From contig CAMUYA010000006.1 in assembly GCA_947164865.1 (NCBI GenBank), positions 1-64,000 of the forward strand: 64,000 nucleotides of DNA, written 5' to 3'. Both the position numbers and the translations under genes were made by a program. Below are positions 43,828-52,122 of the stretch, one piece after another. This stretch comes from an uncultured Lachnospiraceae bacterium (GTDB lineage: Bacteria > Bacillota > Clostridia > Lachnospirales > Lachnospiraceae). Under the pieces are notes generated by a model. That model did no database searches. It saw only the letters and a list, made by a program, of their open reading frames with translations, and was not told where the DNA came from. How positions within the stretch are numbered: position 1 is the first letter of the stretch; every line of letters begins with the position of its first letter.

Positions 43828-45928
43828 CTATCTTATCCGGCGGAAGCCATTTGAGCAGCTTTTCGTTGAGCGTCTGCACTTCAATGGGTTTGGGAATGAT
43901 ATCACTCATCCCTTCATCAATGAACATTTTTCTGGCATCTTCCATGACATTCGCCGTAAGGGCGATAATGGGGATGCCACTGTATTTTGGATGGAATCTT
44001 TTTATGAGCCTGGTGGTGTCGATACCGTCAAGCCCGGGCATCATATGATCCATAAAAATGATGTCGTAGTTTTGACCCGAAACGAGATAATCCAGTGCTT
44101 CCTGCCCGGATGCGGCGAGGTCCGATTTTATCTTTACTCTCTCAAGAAGCCTCTGTGCAAGCTTAAGATTCATAGGTATATCATCCACGATAAGCACCTT
44201 TGCATCCGGTGCGGTAAATTTGAAAGAAGTCTTTTCGGAGGATGCCTGCGACGAGCCTGTTTTCTTGCCGCCCGTGAGGACGGATGCGAGACTGAATGTG
44301 GTCACGGGGTCTTTCATAACGGAAATATTATCTGTGGATTCCCATTTCCTGGTATCATCATAGGTACCTGCAAGAATTATCACTTTCAGGTTGGGAAGAG
44401 AACCGTTCGGAATGGAATTCTTTTCAAGAAAACCGCTGTCAGCCAGGGACTTGTCAATGATAACATACATCTCCACACCTTCACGCTGGGATGCCCATTT
44501 CGTGAGGGCACTGAGAGAAACATCCGATCCTTCCACCGACTGCAGATGTATGCCCAGCAGATCAGCTGCGGAATGAAAATGATGAAAGGCTTTGTTCCAT
44601 TCATCGACTGCAAGGAAAGAATATTTCTTGGGATCGTCAAGCCTGCAGAGGGGCTTTTTGTCAGCAACACGCTGGGGTATTTCAAAGGTAAAAGTGCTGC
44701 CTTTTCCGTACTCACTTTCCAGGGTGACATTTCCGCCCATCAGCGATACGAGCTGTTTTACTATAGCGAGCCCAAGGCCTGTGCCTTCGATGGTGCGGTT
44801 TCTTCTGCTGTCCACCTGAGTGAAGGATTCGAAGAGCTTATCCTGATCACCGGGCTTTATGCCTATGCCGGTGTCGGTGACACTGACTTTGACCTTTACA
44901 GAATCGGCGTCATTTTCGGAAGCTTTGACGGTAAGATTGATATATCCCGAATTGGTGAATTTCACCGCGTTATTGGTAAGGTTTATGATGATCTGCTTGA
45001 TGCGGGCGGAATCACCGATAAGCATGGAGGGAATAGACGGCTCCACATCTATCGTGAGAGCTACTTTATCCGATTTATCTCCCAGCCTTGTGGTGATGAT
45101 GGGGGTTACCTCACGGATGATCTTTTCGAAGCTGTAGGGCTCCTCGAAGATATTCATCTTACCGGAAGTGATCTTTGAAAAGTCGAGAATATCATTTATT
45201 ATATGAAGAAGTGCCTTGCCGGAACTTTGGATCTGCCCGATATATTCCCTGGCATTATCGGATACTTCCTCGTGGAGTGCAAGGTCGGCCATGCCTATAA
45301 CCGCATTCATGGGGGTGCGGATCTCGTGGCTCATATTTGCCAGGAAATCATTCTTCATCTGGGCTGCGCGCTCGATCTCGGCACCTGCGCGGGCGGTCTT
45401 AAGCCTTCCCTCAGTGGTTGATGATACGATAAGGGCATAGTTGTACAGCCCATCGACAGATTTTTCTATCATGGAATGGTTGTAGACGGGAACCTTCCTG
45501 GCGGCTTCCCACAGAAAATCGGGATCGATGTCGTAAATGGAAGCCAGATACCGGATATCGCGCTCACTCGGAGCTCTGTCAAATACCATGCCACTGACAA
45601 GATAAGCCACCATCTGTCCGTCGATGATAAAAGGCGCGGCAAATTCAACCAGCCCCATGTGACAGTAATAATAGGTGCCGTGCTTGAGCTCCCTTGCCTC
45701 ACATGCGCCGTATTTGCGGCAATTTGCACACAAAGAATAGGCAGGTGCACTCTGCTGAACGAGAATATCGCAGAAAGTGGTCCCACCGATCTTGGGCGTG
45801 AGGAGATTTCCGTCAACGGTAACTACGCTGACAGGCATTCCGGATATGCGATTGAATGACTGCTGGATGCTGGTTATCTCGTCAATATCCAGCCAGGAGA
45901 GCAGTTCTTCCTTCTCATCTGTACTCAT
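43814..45928 (-). CDS. PocR-domain hybrid sensor histidine kinase
   Basis: 704 residues: an N-terminal PocR-type sensory domain (about 8-165) with Cys53, Cys67, Cys70, Cys76 and Cys89. A HisKA dimerisation helix carries phospho-acceptor His201 in 'MSHEIRTPMNAV'. A HATPase follows ('IINLTNNAVKF', 'DTGIGI', 'GTGLGLAIVKQL'), then a degenerate region (about 425-560) and a C-terminal receiver domain with Asp in 'IIFMDHMMPG'. No transmembrane segment, so a cytosolic metabolite or metal/redox signal is likely. No Shine-Dalgarno is visible; TATACT lies 8 nt upstream, so it could be leaderless. No separate response regulator is nearby. Confidence 0.88.
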   Translation of the reverse strand: MSTDEKEELLSWLDIDEITSIQQSFNRISGMPVSVVTVDGNLLTPKIGGTTFCDILVQQSAPAYSLCANCRKYGACEARELKHGTYYYCHMGLVEFAAPFIIDGQMVAYLVSGMVFDRAPSERDIRYLASIYDIDPDFLWEAARKVPVYNHSMIEKSVDGLYNYALIVSSTTEGRLKTARAGAEIERAAQMKNDFLANMSHEIRTPMNAVIGMADLALHEEVSDNAREYIGQIQSSGKALLHIINDILDFSKITSGKMNIFEEPYSFEKIIREVTPIITTRLGDKSDKVALTIDVEPSIPSMLIGDSARIKQIIINLTNNAVKFTNSGYINLTVKASENDADSVKVKVSVTDTGIGIKPGDQDKLFESFTQVDSRRNRTIEGTGLGLAIVKQLVSLMGGNVTLESEYGKGSTFTFEIPQRVADKKPLCRLDDPKKYSFLAVDEWNKAFHHFHSAADLLGIHLQSVEGSDVSLSALTKWASQREGVEMYVIIDKSLADSGFLEKNSIPNGSLPNLKVIILAGTYDDTRKWESTDNISVMKDPVTTFSLASVLTGGKKTGSSQASSEKTSFKFTAPDAKVLIVDDIPMNLKLAQRLLERVKIKSDLAASGQEALDYLVSGQNYDIIFMDHMMPGLDGIDTTRLIKRFHPKYSGIPIIALTANVMEDARKMFIDEGMSDIIPKPIEVQTLNEKLLKWLPPDKIVRLP

Positions 45929-45963
45929 GAAAAAAGTATAGCATAAAAATTATAAAAAAACTA

Positions 45964-45992
45964 TTGCATTTGTGGAGCTGTTCGTGTATACT
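45964..45992 (+). promoter_or_regulatory. tRNA-Gln promoter
   Basis: TTGCAT (45964-45969), 17-nt spacer, TATACT (45987-45992), about 33 nt upstream of the mature tRNA. Confidence 0.75.
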
Positions 45993-46024
45993 CTTTAGAG
46001 TCGCGCGAGATTAAGCGTACGAAT

Positions 46025-46096
46025 AGGGCTATAGCCAAATGGTAAGGCAGCGGATTCTGATTCCGTCATTTGGAGGTTCGAGTCCTCCTAGCCCTG
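46025..46096 (+). tRNA. tRNA-Gln (anticodon CUG)
   Basis: A 72-nt cloverleaf: acceptor AGGGCTA/TAGCCCT, D stem GCC/GGC, anticodon stem GCGGA/TCCGT around TTCTGAT (anticodon CTG, reads CAG) and T stem GGAGG/CCTCC with TTCGAGT. CCA is not encoded. Confidence 0.93.
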
Positions 46097-46098
46097 CG

Positions 46099-46130
46099 AC
46101 CCACGAGCAGATACTCGTGGGTATTTTTTT
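46099..46130 (+). terminator. Terminator after tRNA-Gln
   Basis: ACCCACGAG / CTCGTGGGT stem with a 6-nt loop, followed by a run of seven T residues. Confidence 0.9.
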
Positions 46131-46137
46131 AGTATTT

Positions 46138-46186
46138 CCTCAGCTTCCCCCGGGGGAAGCTGTCGTCGAAGACGACTGATGAGGGG
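46138..46186 (-). repeat. REP-like palindromic element, copy 1
   Basis: On the minus strand: CCTCATCAGTCGTC-TTC-GACGAC followed by the palindrome CAGCTTCCCCC/GGGGGAAGCTG. It has the same double-hairpin layout as the element at 50322-50368 in the opposite orientation. The 3' end here (GAGGGGAAAGG on plus) supplies the ribosome binding site of the next gene. Confidence 0.65.
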
Positions 46187-46196
46187 AAAGGTGCTT

Positions 46197-46898
46197 ATGT
46201 ACTCCTACAATTCCCGCGTCGGTTTCAGCATGGTTGACTCCGACAAGAACATCACCATCAACGCTATAGTGGACTATTTTCAGAATGCGGCGACTTTCCA
46301 TTCAGAGGATATCGGAGTGGGATATGACTACCTTACTCCCAAAGATCTGGTGTGGGTGGTTAATACATGGCAGATAGATATCTTAAGGTTCCCGAGATAC
46401 CTCGACAGGGTACAGATCGATACCCTTCCATATAAGTACAGGGGCTTTCTCGGATACAGGAATTTCAGGATCGTCAGTGAGAAGGGTGAAGTGCTCGTAC
46501 TCGGCAATTCCATGTGGAGCCTTATCAATACCAAAACCATGAAGCCGGAGATGATAAGCCCCGAGCATTCTGCTATCTACGGCAATTCGGAGCCTCTTGA
46601 GATGGATTATCAAAAAGGAAAGATCAGGCTGCCGGAGCATGTAAAAGAGGGCGAAGAGATCACGGTCACACAGCATTTTCTCGATCCCAATAAGCATGTT
46701 AACAATGGTGAATATGTAAATATAGCGATGACATTTCTTCCCGAAGGGTTTAAAATAAAAAGGATGAGAGCGGAGTACAGGGCGCAGGCTTTTCTGGGGG
46801 ACGTGATAAAGCCTGTATACGGAGAAGAGGAAGGTAAATACACGGTCTCATTAAATAATACGGAGAATAAGCCGTACGCTGTGCTGGAATTTGAGTGA
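46197..46898 (+). CDS. Acyl-ACP thioesterase
   Basis: A 233-residue double hot-dog protein of the bacterial FatA-like family: 'YNSRVGFSMVDSDKNITINAIVDYFQNAATFHSEDIG', 'WVVNTWQIDI', 'FRIVSEKGEVLVLGNSMWSL' and 'FLDPNKHVNNGEYVNIA', the last holding catalytic Asn/His positions. It hydrolyses acyl-ACP to free fatty acids. Start at 46197 with GGGGAAAGG from the flanking repeat; 46179 would have no ribosome binding site. Confidence 0.88.
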   Translation: MYSYNSRVGFSMVDSDKNITINAIVDYFQNAATFHSEDIGVGYDYLTPKDLVWVVNTWQIDILRFPRYLDRVQIDTLPYKYRGFLGYRNFRIVSEKGEVLVLGNSMWSLINTKTMKPEMISPEHSAIYGNSEPLEMDYQKGKIRLPEHVKEGEEITVTQHFLDPNKHVNNGEYVNIAMTFLPEGFKIKRMRAEYRAQAFLGDVIKPVYGEEEGKYTVSLNNTENKPYAVLEFE

Positions 46899-46907
46899 CA
46901 ATTAATT

Positions 46908-47747
46908 ATGATCAAACTTGGGGAAATTCAGAAACTGAAGATTGTTAAACAGGTAGAATTCGGAGTGTATCTCGGATCTGCCGAGGAGAAAGTGCTTCTC
47001 CCCGGAAAACAGGTGCCGGCAGGCGCCCGCGTGGGGGATGAGGTAGAAGTGTTTGTCTATAAAGATTCCGAGGACAGGCCCATAGCCACCACCACCAGGC
47101 CCGGCCTTATTATGGGAGAGGTGGCAAAGCTAAGAGTGGCGCAGCTTACAAAAGTGGGAGCCTTCCTGGACTGGGGGCTTGAAAAGGACCTGTTTCTTCC
47201 TTTTAAGCAGCAGACCTATAAAGTGGCAGAGGGGGATATGGTGCTGGTTTCGCTCTATATAGACAAGAGCAGCCGACTCTGTGCCACCATGAATGTGTAT
47301 GATAATCTTAAGAACGACAGCCATTACCACAAGGATACCACTGTCTGGGGCACCGTTTACGAGGTGAGCAACAGCTTTGGTGCGTTTGTGGCTGTGGATG
47401 ATGTATATTCCGCACTGATACCGCGAAAGGCTATGTTCGGTTCACTTGACGGCATAACGCCGGGCAGCAGGATCGAGGCCAGAGTGTCGAGAGTGATGCC
47501 TGACGGAAGGCTTGAACTGGCCGTAAGAGACAAGGGATATATACAGAGAAATACCGACGCAGAGATGATAATAAAGCTCATGGAAAAGCTGGGAGGAAAG
47601 CTCCCTTTCAACGACAAGGCTTCACCGGAGCTCATCTTTGAGAGGACGGGAATGAGCAAAGCCCAGTTTAAGCGTGCGGTAGGAAAGCTTCTGAAGGAAG
47701 GCCGGATAAATATAAATCCCGATTCACTGGAACTGAGAAGAGACTGA
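46908..47747 (+). CDS. cvfB: S1-domain RNA-binding protein (CvfB/YitL family)
   Basis: 279 residues with tandem S1-like domains ('GVYLGSAEEKVLLPGKQV', 'VGAFLDWGLEKDLFLPF', 'GAFVAVDDVYSALIPRK') and a C-terminal winged helix ('GMSKAQFKRAVGKLLKEGRI'). In Staphylococcus CvfB binds RNA and affects virulence gene expression. It starts 9 nt after the thioesterase gene. Confidence 0.88.
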   Translation: MIKLGEIQKLKIVKQVEFGVYLGSAEEKVLLPGKQVPAGARVGDEVEVFVYKDSEDRPIATTTRPGLIMGEVAKLRVAQLTKVGAFLDWGLEKDLFLPFKQQTYKVAEGDMVLVSLYIDKSSRLCATMNVYDNLKNDSHYHKDTTVWGTVYEVSNSFGAFVAVDDVYSALIPRKAMFGSLDGITPGSRIEARVSRVMPDGRLELAVRDKGYIQRNTDAEMIIKLMEKLGGKLPFNDKASPELIFERTGMSKAQFKRAVGKLLKEGRININPDSLELRRD

Positions 47748-47753
47748 AATATT

Positions 47754-47791
47754 AAAACCCCATCAGCCGGATTTAGCGGCGATGGGGTTTA
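47754..47791. terminator. Bidirectional terminator between cvfB and the YitT-family gene
   Basis: AAACCCCATC / GATGGGGTTT with an inner GCCG/CGGC pair, in the gap between convergent genes. Confidence 0.8.
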
Positions 47792-47806
47792 GTGTTATCT
47801 AAAATT

Positions 47807-48652
47807 TTACCTTAATATCTCATCAATGGTGGATACAGTGCTGAACACTCCTTTGTGCGAGGCTATGATCTCCTTCATTTTTGCCATTTCGAAGTAGCTG
47901 ATATAGCAGATCAGCATCTTGTTTTCCCCGGCGATGGCGCCCTGGGAATTCATGATGGTACAGGTTTTGTTAAGCTCCTTTTTGATGCATGAGACGATCT
48001 CTTCCGAATCCTTGGTGATGATGGTCACCTGCTTGATGGCCTCGAAATGGTCGGTAAAGTGGTTGATGATGGATGTGGCCACTACATATACAAGGAGGCT
48101 CATAAGAGCGGCATTTCGGTTGATAAATATGAATACCGCAAGGTAAACACAGGCGTTAAATGCAACGAGGATATAGGTCATACTGAAGTTGCGCCCTGTC
48201 AGATCATATATCTTTTTGACGATGATATTCGCAAAAATCTCGGAGCCGTCGATGCATCCGCCGTTTCGAAGGATCAGCGAAAGCCCTGCGCCAAGGATCG
48301 CTCCGCCGAAAACGACCGCAATGAAATGCTCGACATTAAGTTCAAAGGGGATCACCTTGAACACTTCAAGGCCGGCCGTATAGAACGCGGTGCCCACGAT
48401 AGCCTTTATACCGAATGTTTTTCCGAGGATAAGCGTGCCCGCGATGATGAAGGGCGCAAACACAACCGCGACGCACACGGAAAGATTAAGACCGCTCAGC
48501 TTGTTGATGATGATGGCGATACCGGCGGTGCCGTAATCGATGGCATCATTGGGTATCAGTATGCAGATGACGGAAAAGCTCGCCATTAGCGCTCCAAGCG
48601 CTATCATGAGGTACGAAAAGGGTTCCCGGAATTTCTTGTTCAGCTTTTTCAA
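47807..48652 (-). CDS. YitT family membrane protein
   Basis: 281 residues: five to six transmembrane helices in the first 200 ('ALGALMASFSVICILIPNDAIDYGTAGIAI', 'GGAILGAGLSLILRNGGCIDGSEI'), then a soluble DUF2179 domain ('QVTIITKDSEEIVSCIKKEL', 'KMLICYISYFEMAKMKEII'). Substrate unknown. Confidence 0.87.
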   Translation of the reverse strand: MKKLNKKFREPFSYLMIALGALMASFSVICILIPNDAIDYGTAGIAIIINKLSGLNLSVCVAVVFAPFIIAGTLILGKTFGIKAIVGTAFYTAGLEVFKVIPFELNVEHFIAVVFGGAILGAGLSLILRNGGCIDGSEIFANIIVKKIYDLTGRNFSMTYILVAFNACVYLAVFIFINRNAALMSLLVYVVATSIINHFTDHFEAIKQVTIITKDSEEIVSCIKKELNKTCTIMNSQGAIAGENKMLICYISYFEMAKMKEIIASHKGVFSTVSTIDEILR

Positions 48653-48706
48653 TTATTCTCTCTCGCTTTTTCTTTATTTATTTTATTAAATTATCTTTCG
48701 CTTTTA

Positions 48707-48735
48707 TTGCACTTTACATAATTCGGTGATATAAT
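48707..48735 (+). promoter_or_regulatory. yjfB promoter (sigma-A type)
   Basis: TTGCAC (48707-48712), 17-nt spacer, TATAAT (48730-48735). Confidence 0.75.
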
Positions 48736-48766
48736 ACATTTTACCAAAGAAACGGAGGAAAGCAAT

Positions 48767-48964
48767 ATGGATCTTTCAATCGGCCAGCTTTCTACTGCGT
48801 ACAGCAAGGCAAATCTGAATACCGATTTCGGAGTTAAGATGCTTGCAAAGACTATGGATAACAACGAACAGACAGGTCAGGAGATCGTTGAGATGATCGA
48901 TTCTGCCGCTATGGAAAGAAGTGTAAATCCCAATGTCGGCGCTAATTTCGATATGTCGGTATAA
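48767..48964 (+). CDS. YjfB-like putative motility protein
   Basis: A 65-residue protein with the YjfB pattern ('STAYSKANLNTDFGVKMLAKTMDNNE', ending 'NPNVGANFDMSV'). Family members are small proteins of motile Firmicutes with unproven function. A strong GGAGGAAA site and sigma-A promoter precede it; a terminator follows at 49016-49052. It is monocistronic. Confidence 0.8.
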   Translation: MDLSIGQLSTAYSKANLNTDFGVKMLAKTMDNNEQTGQEIVEMIDSAAMERSVNPNVGANFDMSV

Positions 48965-49015
48965 GTAAGGGTTACAGAAACCTTACGGGTCCGAAATAGA
49001 AAGCTATGAAAGAAC

Positions 49016-49053
49016 AGGGGACTGAAGAAAATGATTCTTCGGTCCTCTTTTTG
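49016..49053 (+). terminator. Terminator after yjfB
   Basis: AGGGGACTGAAGAA / TTCTTCGGTCCTCT stem, 5-nt loop and TTTTT. Confidence 0.85.
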
Positions 49054-49234
49054 TGATATTTTCACAGTAAAAGATGCATCATTGGGAGATAAACTTAAAA
49101 GATTTGACGAATAAAACGAAAAAATAACCAAAATAAGGTTGATTTTTTAGTCATTTTTTAGTAGTCTTATATAGGTGGCGTTTATTGGGGAAAGCTTTGG
49201 GGCGCTGCATGACTATGGAGGAACGGAAAACTAT

Positions 49235-50320
49235 ATGATTTCGAATCAGATCTTACAGAATACTCTTGATGGCATTACGCAGATATCCGGCGTGGGACTT
49301 TGCGTAATGGATCCAGAGGGGAAAGTTGCGGCATCTACAGCTGATCTGTCATCCCGCAGCCGTCTCGCTGCGGAATTTGCTCTTTCTGCGGCAGATTCAC
49401 AGGAAATTTCAGGACATCAGTATTTCAAGATATATGACGATCAGACTCTTGAATATGTGCTCATCGTGGGTGGAAGCGGTGAGGATAAATATGTTGTGGG
49501 CAGAATGGTGGCTTTCCAGATCCAGAACCTGCTGGTGGCCTATAAGGAGCGCTTTGATAAGGATAATTATATCAAAAACCTTCTGCTTGACAATCTGCTC
49601 CTTATCGATATCTACAGCAGATCCAAGAAGCTGCATATTCAGACCGAGGTGCCCAGAGTGGTATTTGTCATCGAATGCGCCAAGGGCAAGGACAATAATC
49701 TCCTGGACATGACCAAGGGGTACGTGGGCGGAGGAAAAGACTTCGTCACTGCGGTAGATGAGAGAAATGTCATAATAGTTAAAGAGCTGGCATCCATGGA
49801 TGCAACCAAAGAGATAGATAAGACCATCAAGAATCTCCAGACTTTCTATCATAAGGAAGGAGTAAAGGGCCTACGCATCGCTTACGGAACAGTCGTAGCC
49901 GAGATCAAGGAAGTGAGCCGCTCCTACAAGGAAGCCCGAATGGCGGCCGACGTGGGCAAGATCTTCTTCGAGGAGAAGGAAGTTATGGCCTACAGCCAGC
50001 TCGGAATAGGAAGACTGATCTACCAGCTTCCCATTCCGCTGTGTAAGATGTATATAGAGGAAATATTCGGGACCAAATCCCCGGATGACTTTGATGAGGA
50101 AACACTTACCACCATACAGAAGTTCTTTGAGAATAACCTCAACGTATCCGAGACTTCAAGACAGCTCTTCATCCACAGAAATACGCTTGTATACCGCCTT
50201 GATAAGCTTCAGAAGAGCACGGGGCTGGATCTTCGCGCCTTTGAAGATGCCATCACATTTAAGATCGCGCTGATGGTGGTTAAGTATATGAATTGCATAG
50301 AGGCCGGGGAATACAGGTAG
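49235..50320 (+). CDS. CdaR/PucR-type transcriptional regulator
   Basis: 361 residues: an N-terminal sugar-diacid recognition domain ('LQNTLDGITQISGVGLCVMDPEGKVAAST'), a GGDEF-like middle segment ('LRIAYGTVVAEIKEVSRSYKEARMAADVG') and a C-terminal PucR helix-turn-helix ('FFENNLNVSETSRQLFIHRNTLVYRLDKL'). The ligand is unknown. ATG 49235 has GGAGG 13 nt upstream; an in-frame GTG at 49175 is an alternative. A REP-like element begins right after the stop. Confidence 0.85.
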   Translation: MISNQILQNTLDGITQISGVGLCVMDPEGKVAASTADLSSRSRLAAEFALSAADSQEISGHQYFKIYDDQTLEYVLIVGGSGEDKYVVGRMVAFQIQNLLVAYKERFDKDNYIKNLLLDNLLLIDIYSRSKKLHIQTEVPRVVFVIECAKGKDNNLLDMTKGYVGGGKDFVTAVDERNVIIVKELASMDATKEIDKTIKNLQTFYHKEGVKGLRIAYGTVVAEIKEVSRSYKEARMAADVGKIFFEEKEVMAYSQLGIGRLIYQLPIPLCKMYIEEIFGTKSPDDFDEETLTTIQKFFENNLNVSETSRQLFIHRNTLVYRLDKLQKSTGLDLRAFEDAITFKIALMVVKYMNCIEAGEYR

Positions 50321-50321
50321 G

Positions 50322-50368
50322 CACCTCATCCGGCGCTGCGCGCCATCTTCCCCAAAGGGGAAGGCTGC
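50322..50368 (+). repeat. REP-like palindromic element, copy 2
   Basis: CACCTCATCC-GGCGC-TGC-GCGCC-ATCTTCCCC-AAA-GGGGAAGGCTG: two hairpins in the layout widespread in Lachnospiraceae/Ruminococcaceae intergenic repeats. Related in structure to 46138-46186. Confidence 0.65.
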
Positions 50369-50400
50369 AATCAGGCGAATAAATACTACAAGGATTCAAC

Positions 50401-51147
50401 ATGACACTTAAAGAAAAGAACAAGATAAAAAGAGATAAATTTATTGAAGACCACGGCATTATATATCTGGATAAGGTAAGCATGAACTATCCCGAGGAAG
50501 GGTCGCCGGCGGTTGACAATGTATCACTCAGAATAGACCGGGGCGAATTTGTATTTATCACCGGAGACAGCGGATCCGGCAAATCCACAATGATAAAGCT
50601 GCTTCTGAGGGAGCTTCTTCCCACGGAAGGTTCCGTATATGTAAACGGATATAATACCAAAAAGCTCCGTCACGGCCAGATACCCAAGTTCAGGAGGAGC
50701 CTGGGAGTTGTGTTCCAGGATTTCAGACTTCTGAAAGACAGAAATGTATATGAGAACGTGGCCTTTGCGCAGAGGATAATAGAAGTTCCCTCCGCACAGA
50801 TGAGAAGAAACGTGCCAAGCATCCTTTCAATGGTGGGTCTTGCGGGAAAGTATAAATCCAATGTCAGAAAGCTCTCCGGAGGAGAACAGCAGAGAGTGGC
50901 CCTTGCCAGGGCACTCATCAACAAGCCTTCGATACTTCTGGCTGACGAGCCCACCGGAAATCTCGACCCCTCCAATTCATGGGAGATCATGAATATGATC
51001 GATGAGATCAACGCCATGGGAACGACCGTTGTGGTGGTAACCCACAGCCCCGAGATCGTAAATGCCATGAAAAAGCGTGTTGTCACCATGAGAAAGGGCA
51101 TTATCGTAAACGACGAGGAAGAAGGACTTTATATAAATGAAGATTAG
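50401..51147 (+). CDS. ftsE: Cell division ATP-binding protein
   Basis: 248 residues. Walker A 'GDSGSGKSTM', Q-loop 'VVFQDFRLL', signature 'LSGGEQQRVALARAL', Walker B 'ILLADEPTGNLD'. The 'IIYLDKVSMNYP' opening and neighbouring ftsX identify FtsE. AAGGA site 7 nt before the ATG. Overlaps ftsX by 11 nt. Confidence 0.94.
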   Translation: MTLKEKNKIKRDKFIEDHGIIYLDKVSMNYPEEGSPAVDNVSLRIDRGEFVFITGDSGSGKSTMIKLLLRELLPTEGSVYVNGYNTKKLRHGQIPKFRRSLGVVFQDFRLLKDRNVYENVAFAQRIIEVPSAQMRRNVPSILSMVGLAGKYKSNVRKLSGGEQQRVALARALINKPSILLADEPTGNLDPSNSWEIMNMIDEINAMGTTVVVVTHSPEIVNAMKKRVVTMRKGIIVNDEEEGLYINED

Positions 51148-52039
51148 TACATTTTTCTATACATTATGGCAGGGCGTGAGAAACCTGTTCAGAAACGGAT
51201 GGTATTCACTTGCGTCCATATCCACCATAGCTGCGTGCCTGTTTCTTTTCGGCGTGCTCTTTTCAATCGCGTTCAACGTGAGAAACATCCTGATAACGGC
51301 GGAGGAATCCGTGTCGGTAACGGTGTTCTTTAAAGAGGATGCGGGAAAGGAACATGTAAAGGACGACATCGGTGCACAGATAAAGGCCCGTGTGGAAGTG
51401 GCAAACGCCGTATTCCACGACGATGATGAGATATGGGAAGAGTTCGGAAGATCGTATTACGGAGAGGATTACGCGGAAGGATTTGAGGAAAACCCTCTTG
51501 CGGGAGATTACAACTGGGAGATATTCCTGAGCGATGTATCAATGCAGGATGCACTGGTCACATGGCTGCAGAGCCTGCCCGAGGTAAGAAAGGTCAACTA
51601 TTCCGAGATCACCGCACACACTCTCACCGGTATGAATAGCCTGGTGGCTTACGTATCCATTGCCATCATCGCCATACTTCTTGCGGTAAGTATCTTCCTT
51701 ATAAGCAACACCGTCCGCGTGGGAATATCCGTCAGGGCGGAAGAGATAAGCATCATGAAATACGTGGGAGCGACGGACTTTTTCGTAAGAGCCCCCTTTG
51801 TGCTGGAAGGAATACTGATAGGCCTGCTGGGATCGATACTGCCGCTGTTTCTTATTCACGAGCTTTATGACTACGTGATAAAGTATGTGACCGGCAGATT
51901 TGCCATACTCAGCAGCATGCTTAATTTCCTTCCCATCGAGGATATATTTAAATATCTCACTCCTCTTTGCATGATAGTGGGAGTCGGGATAGGATTTATC
52001 GGCAGTCTTGCCACCGTAAGAAAGCACCTCAGAGTATGA
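51137..52039 (+). CDS. ftsX: Cell division permease-like protein
   Basis: 300 residues: cytoplasmic start, TM1 near residues 22-45, an extracytoplasmic loop of about 120 residues (typical of Gram-positive FtsX), then three C-terminal helices ('VAYVSIAIIAILLAVSIFLISNTVRVGI', 'LEGILIGLLGSILPLFLI' and one near 270-290). FtsEX normally activates a periplasmic murein hydrolase, here likely the next gene. Confidence 0.93.
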   Translation: MKISTFFYTLWQGVRNLFRNGWYSLASISTIAACLFLFGVLFSIAFNVRNILITAEESVSVTVFFKEDAGKEHVKDDIGAQIKARVEVANAVFHDDDEIWEEFGRSYYGEDYAEGFEENPLAGDYNWEIFLSDVSMQDALVTWLQSLPEVRKVNYSEITAHTLTGMNSLVAYVSIAIIAILLAVSIFLISNTVRVGISVRAEEISIMKYVGATDFFVRAPFVLEGILIGLLGSILPLFLIHELYDYVIKYVTGRFAILSSMLNFLPIEDIFKYLTPLCMIVGVGIGFIGSLATVRKHLRV

Positions 52040-52122
52040 TCTGACTGATAATAAACGGGCGGAAAGAACCGGTCGGGACAGCCTTAAACGTGTGACAGAC
52101 ACATTTAGCGGAAGAACATTAA

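Noticed and set aside
43754..45178. 474-codon plus-strand frame opposite the hybrid kinase
   Set aside because: Fully antisense to a kinase with intact, ordered domains; no start signals and no family resemblance.
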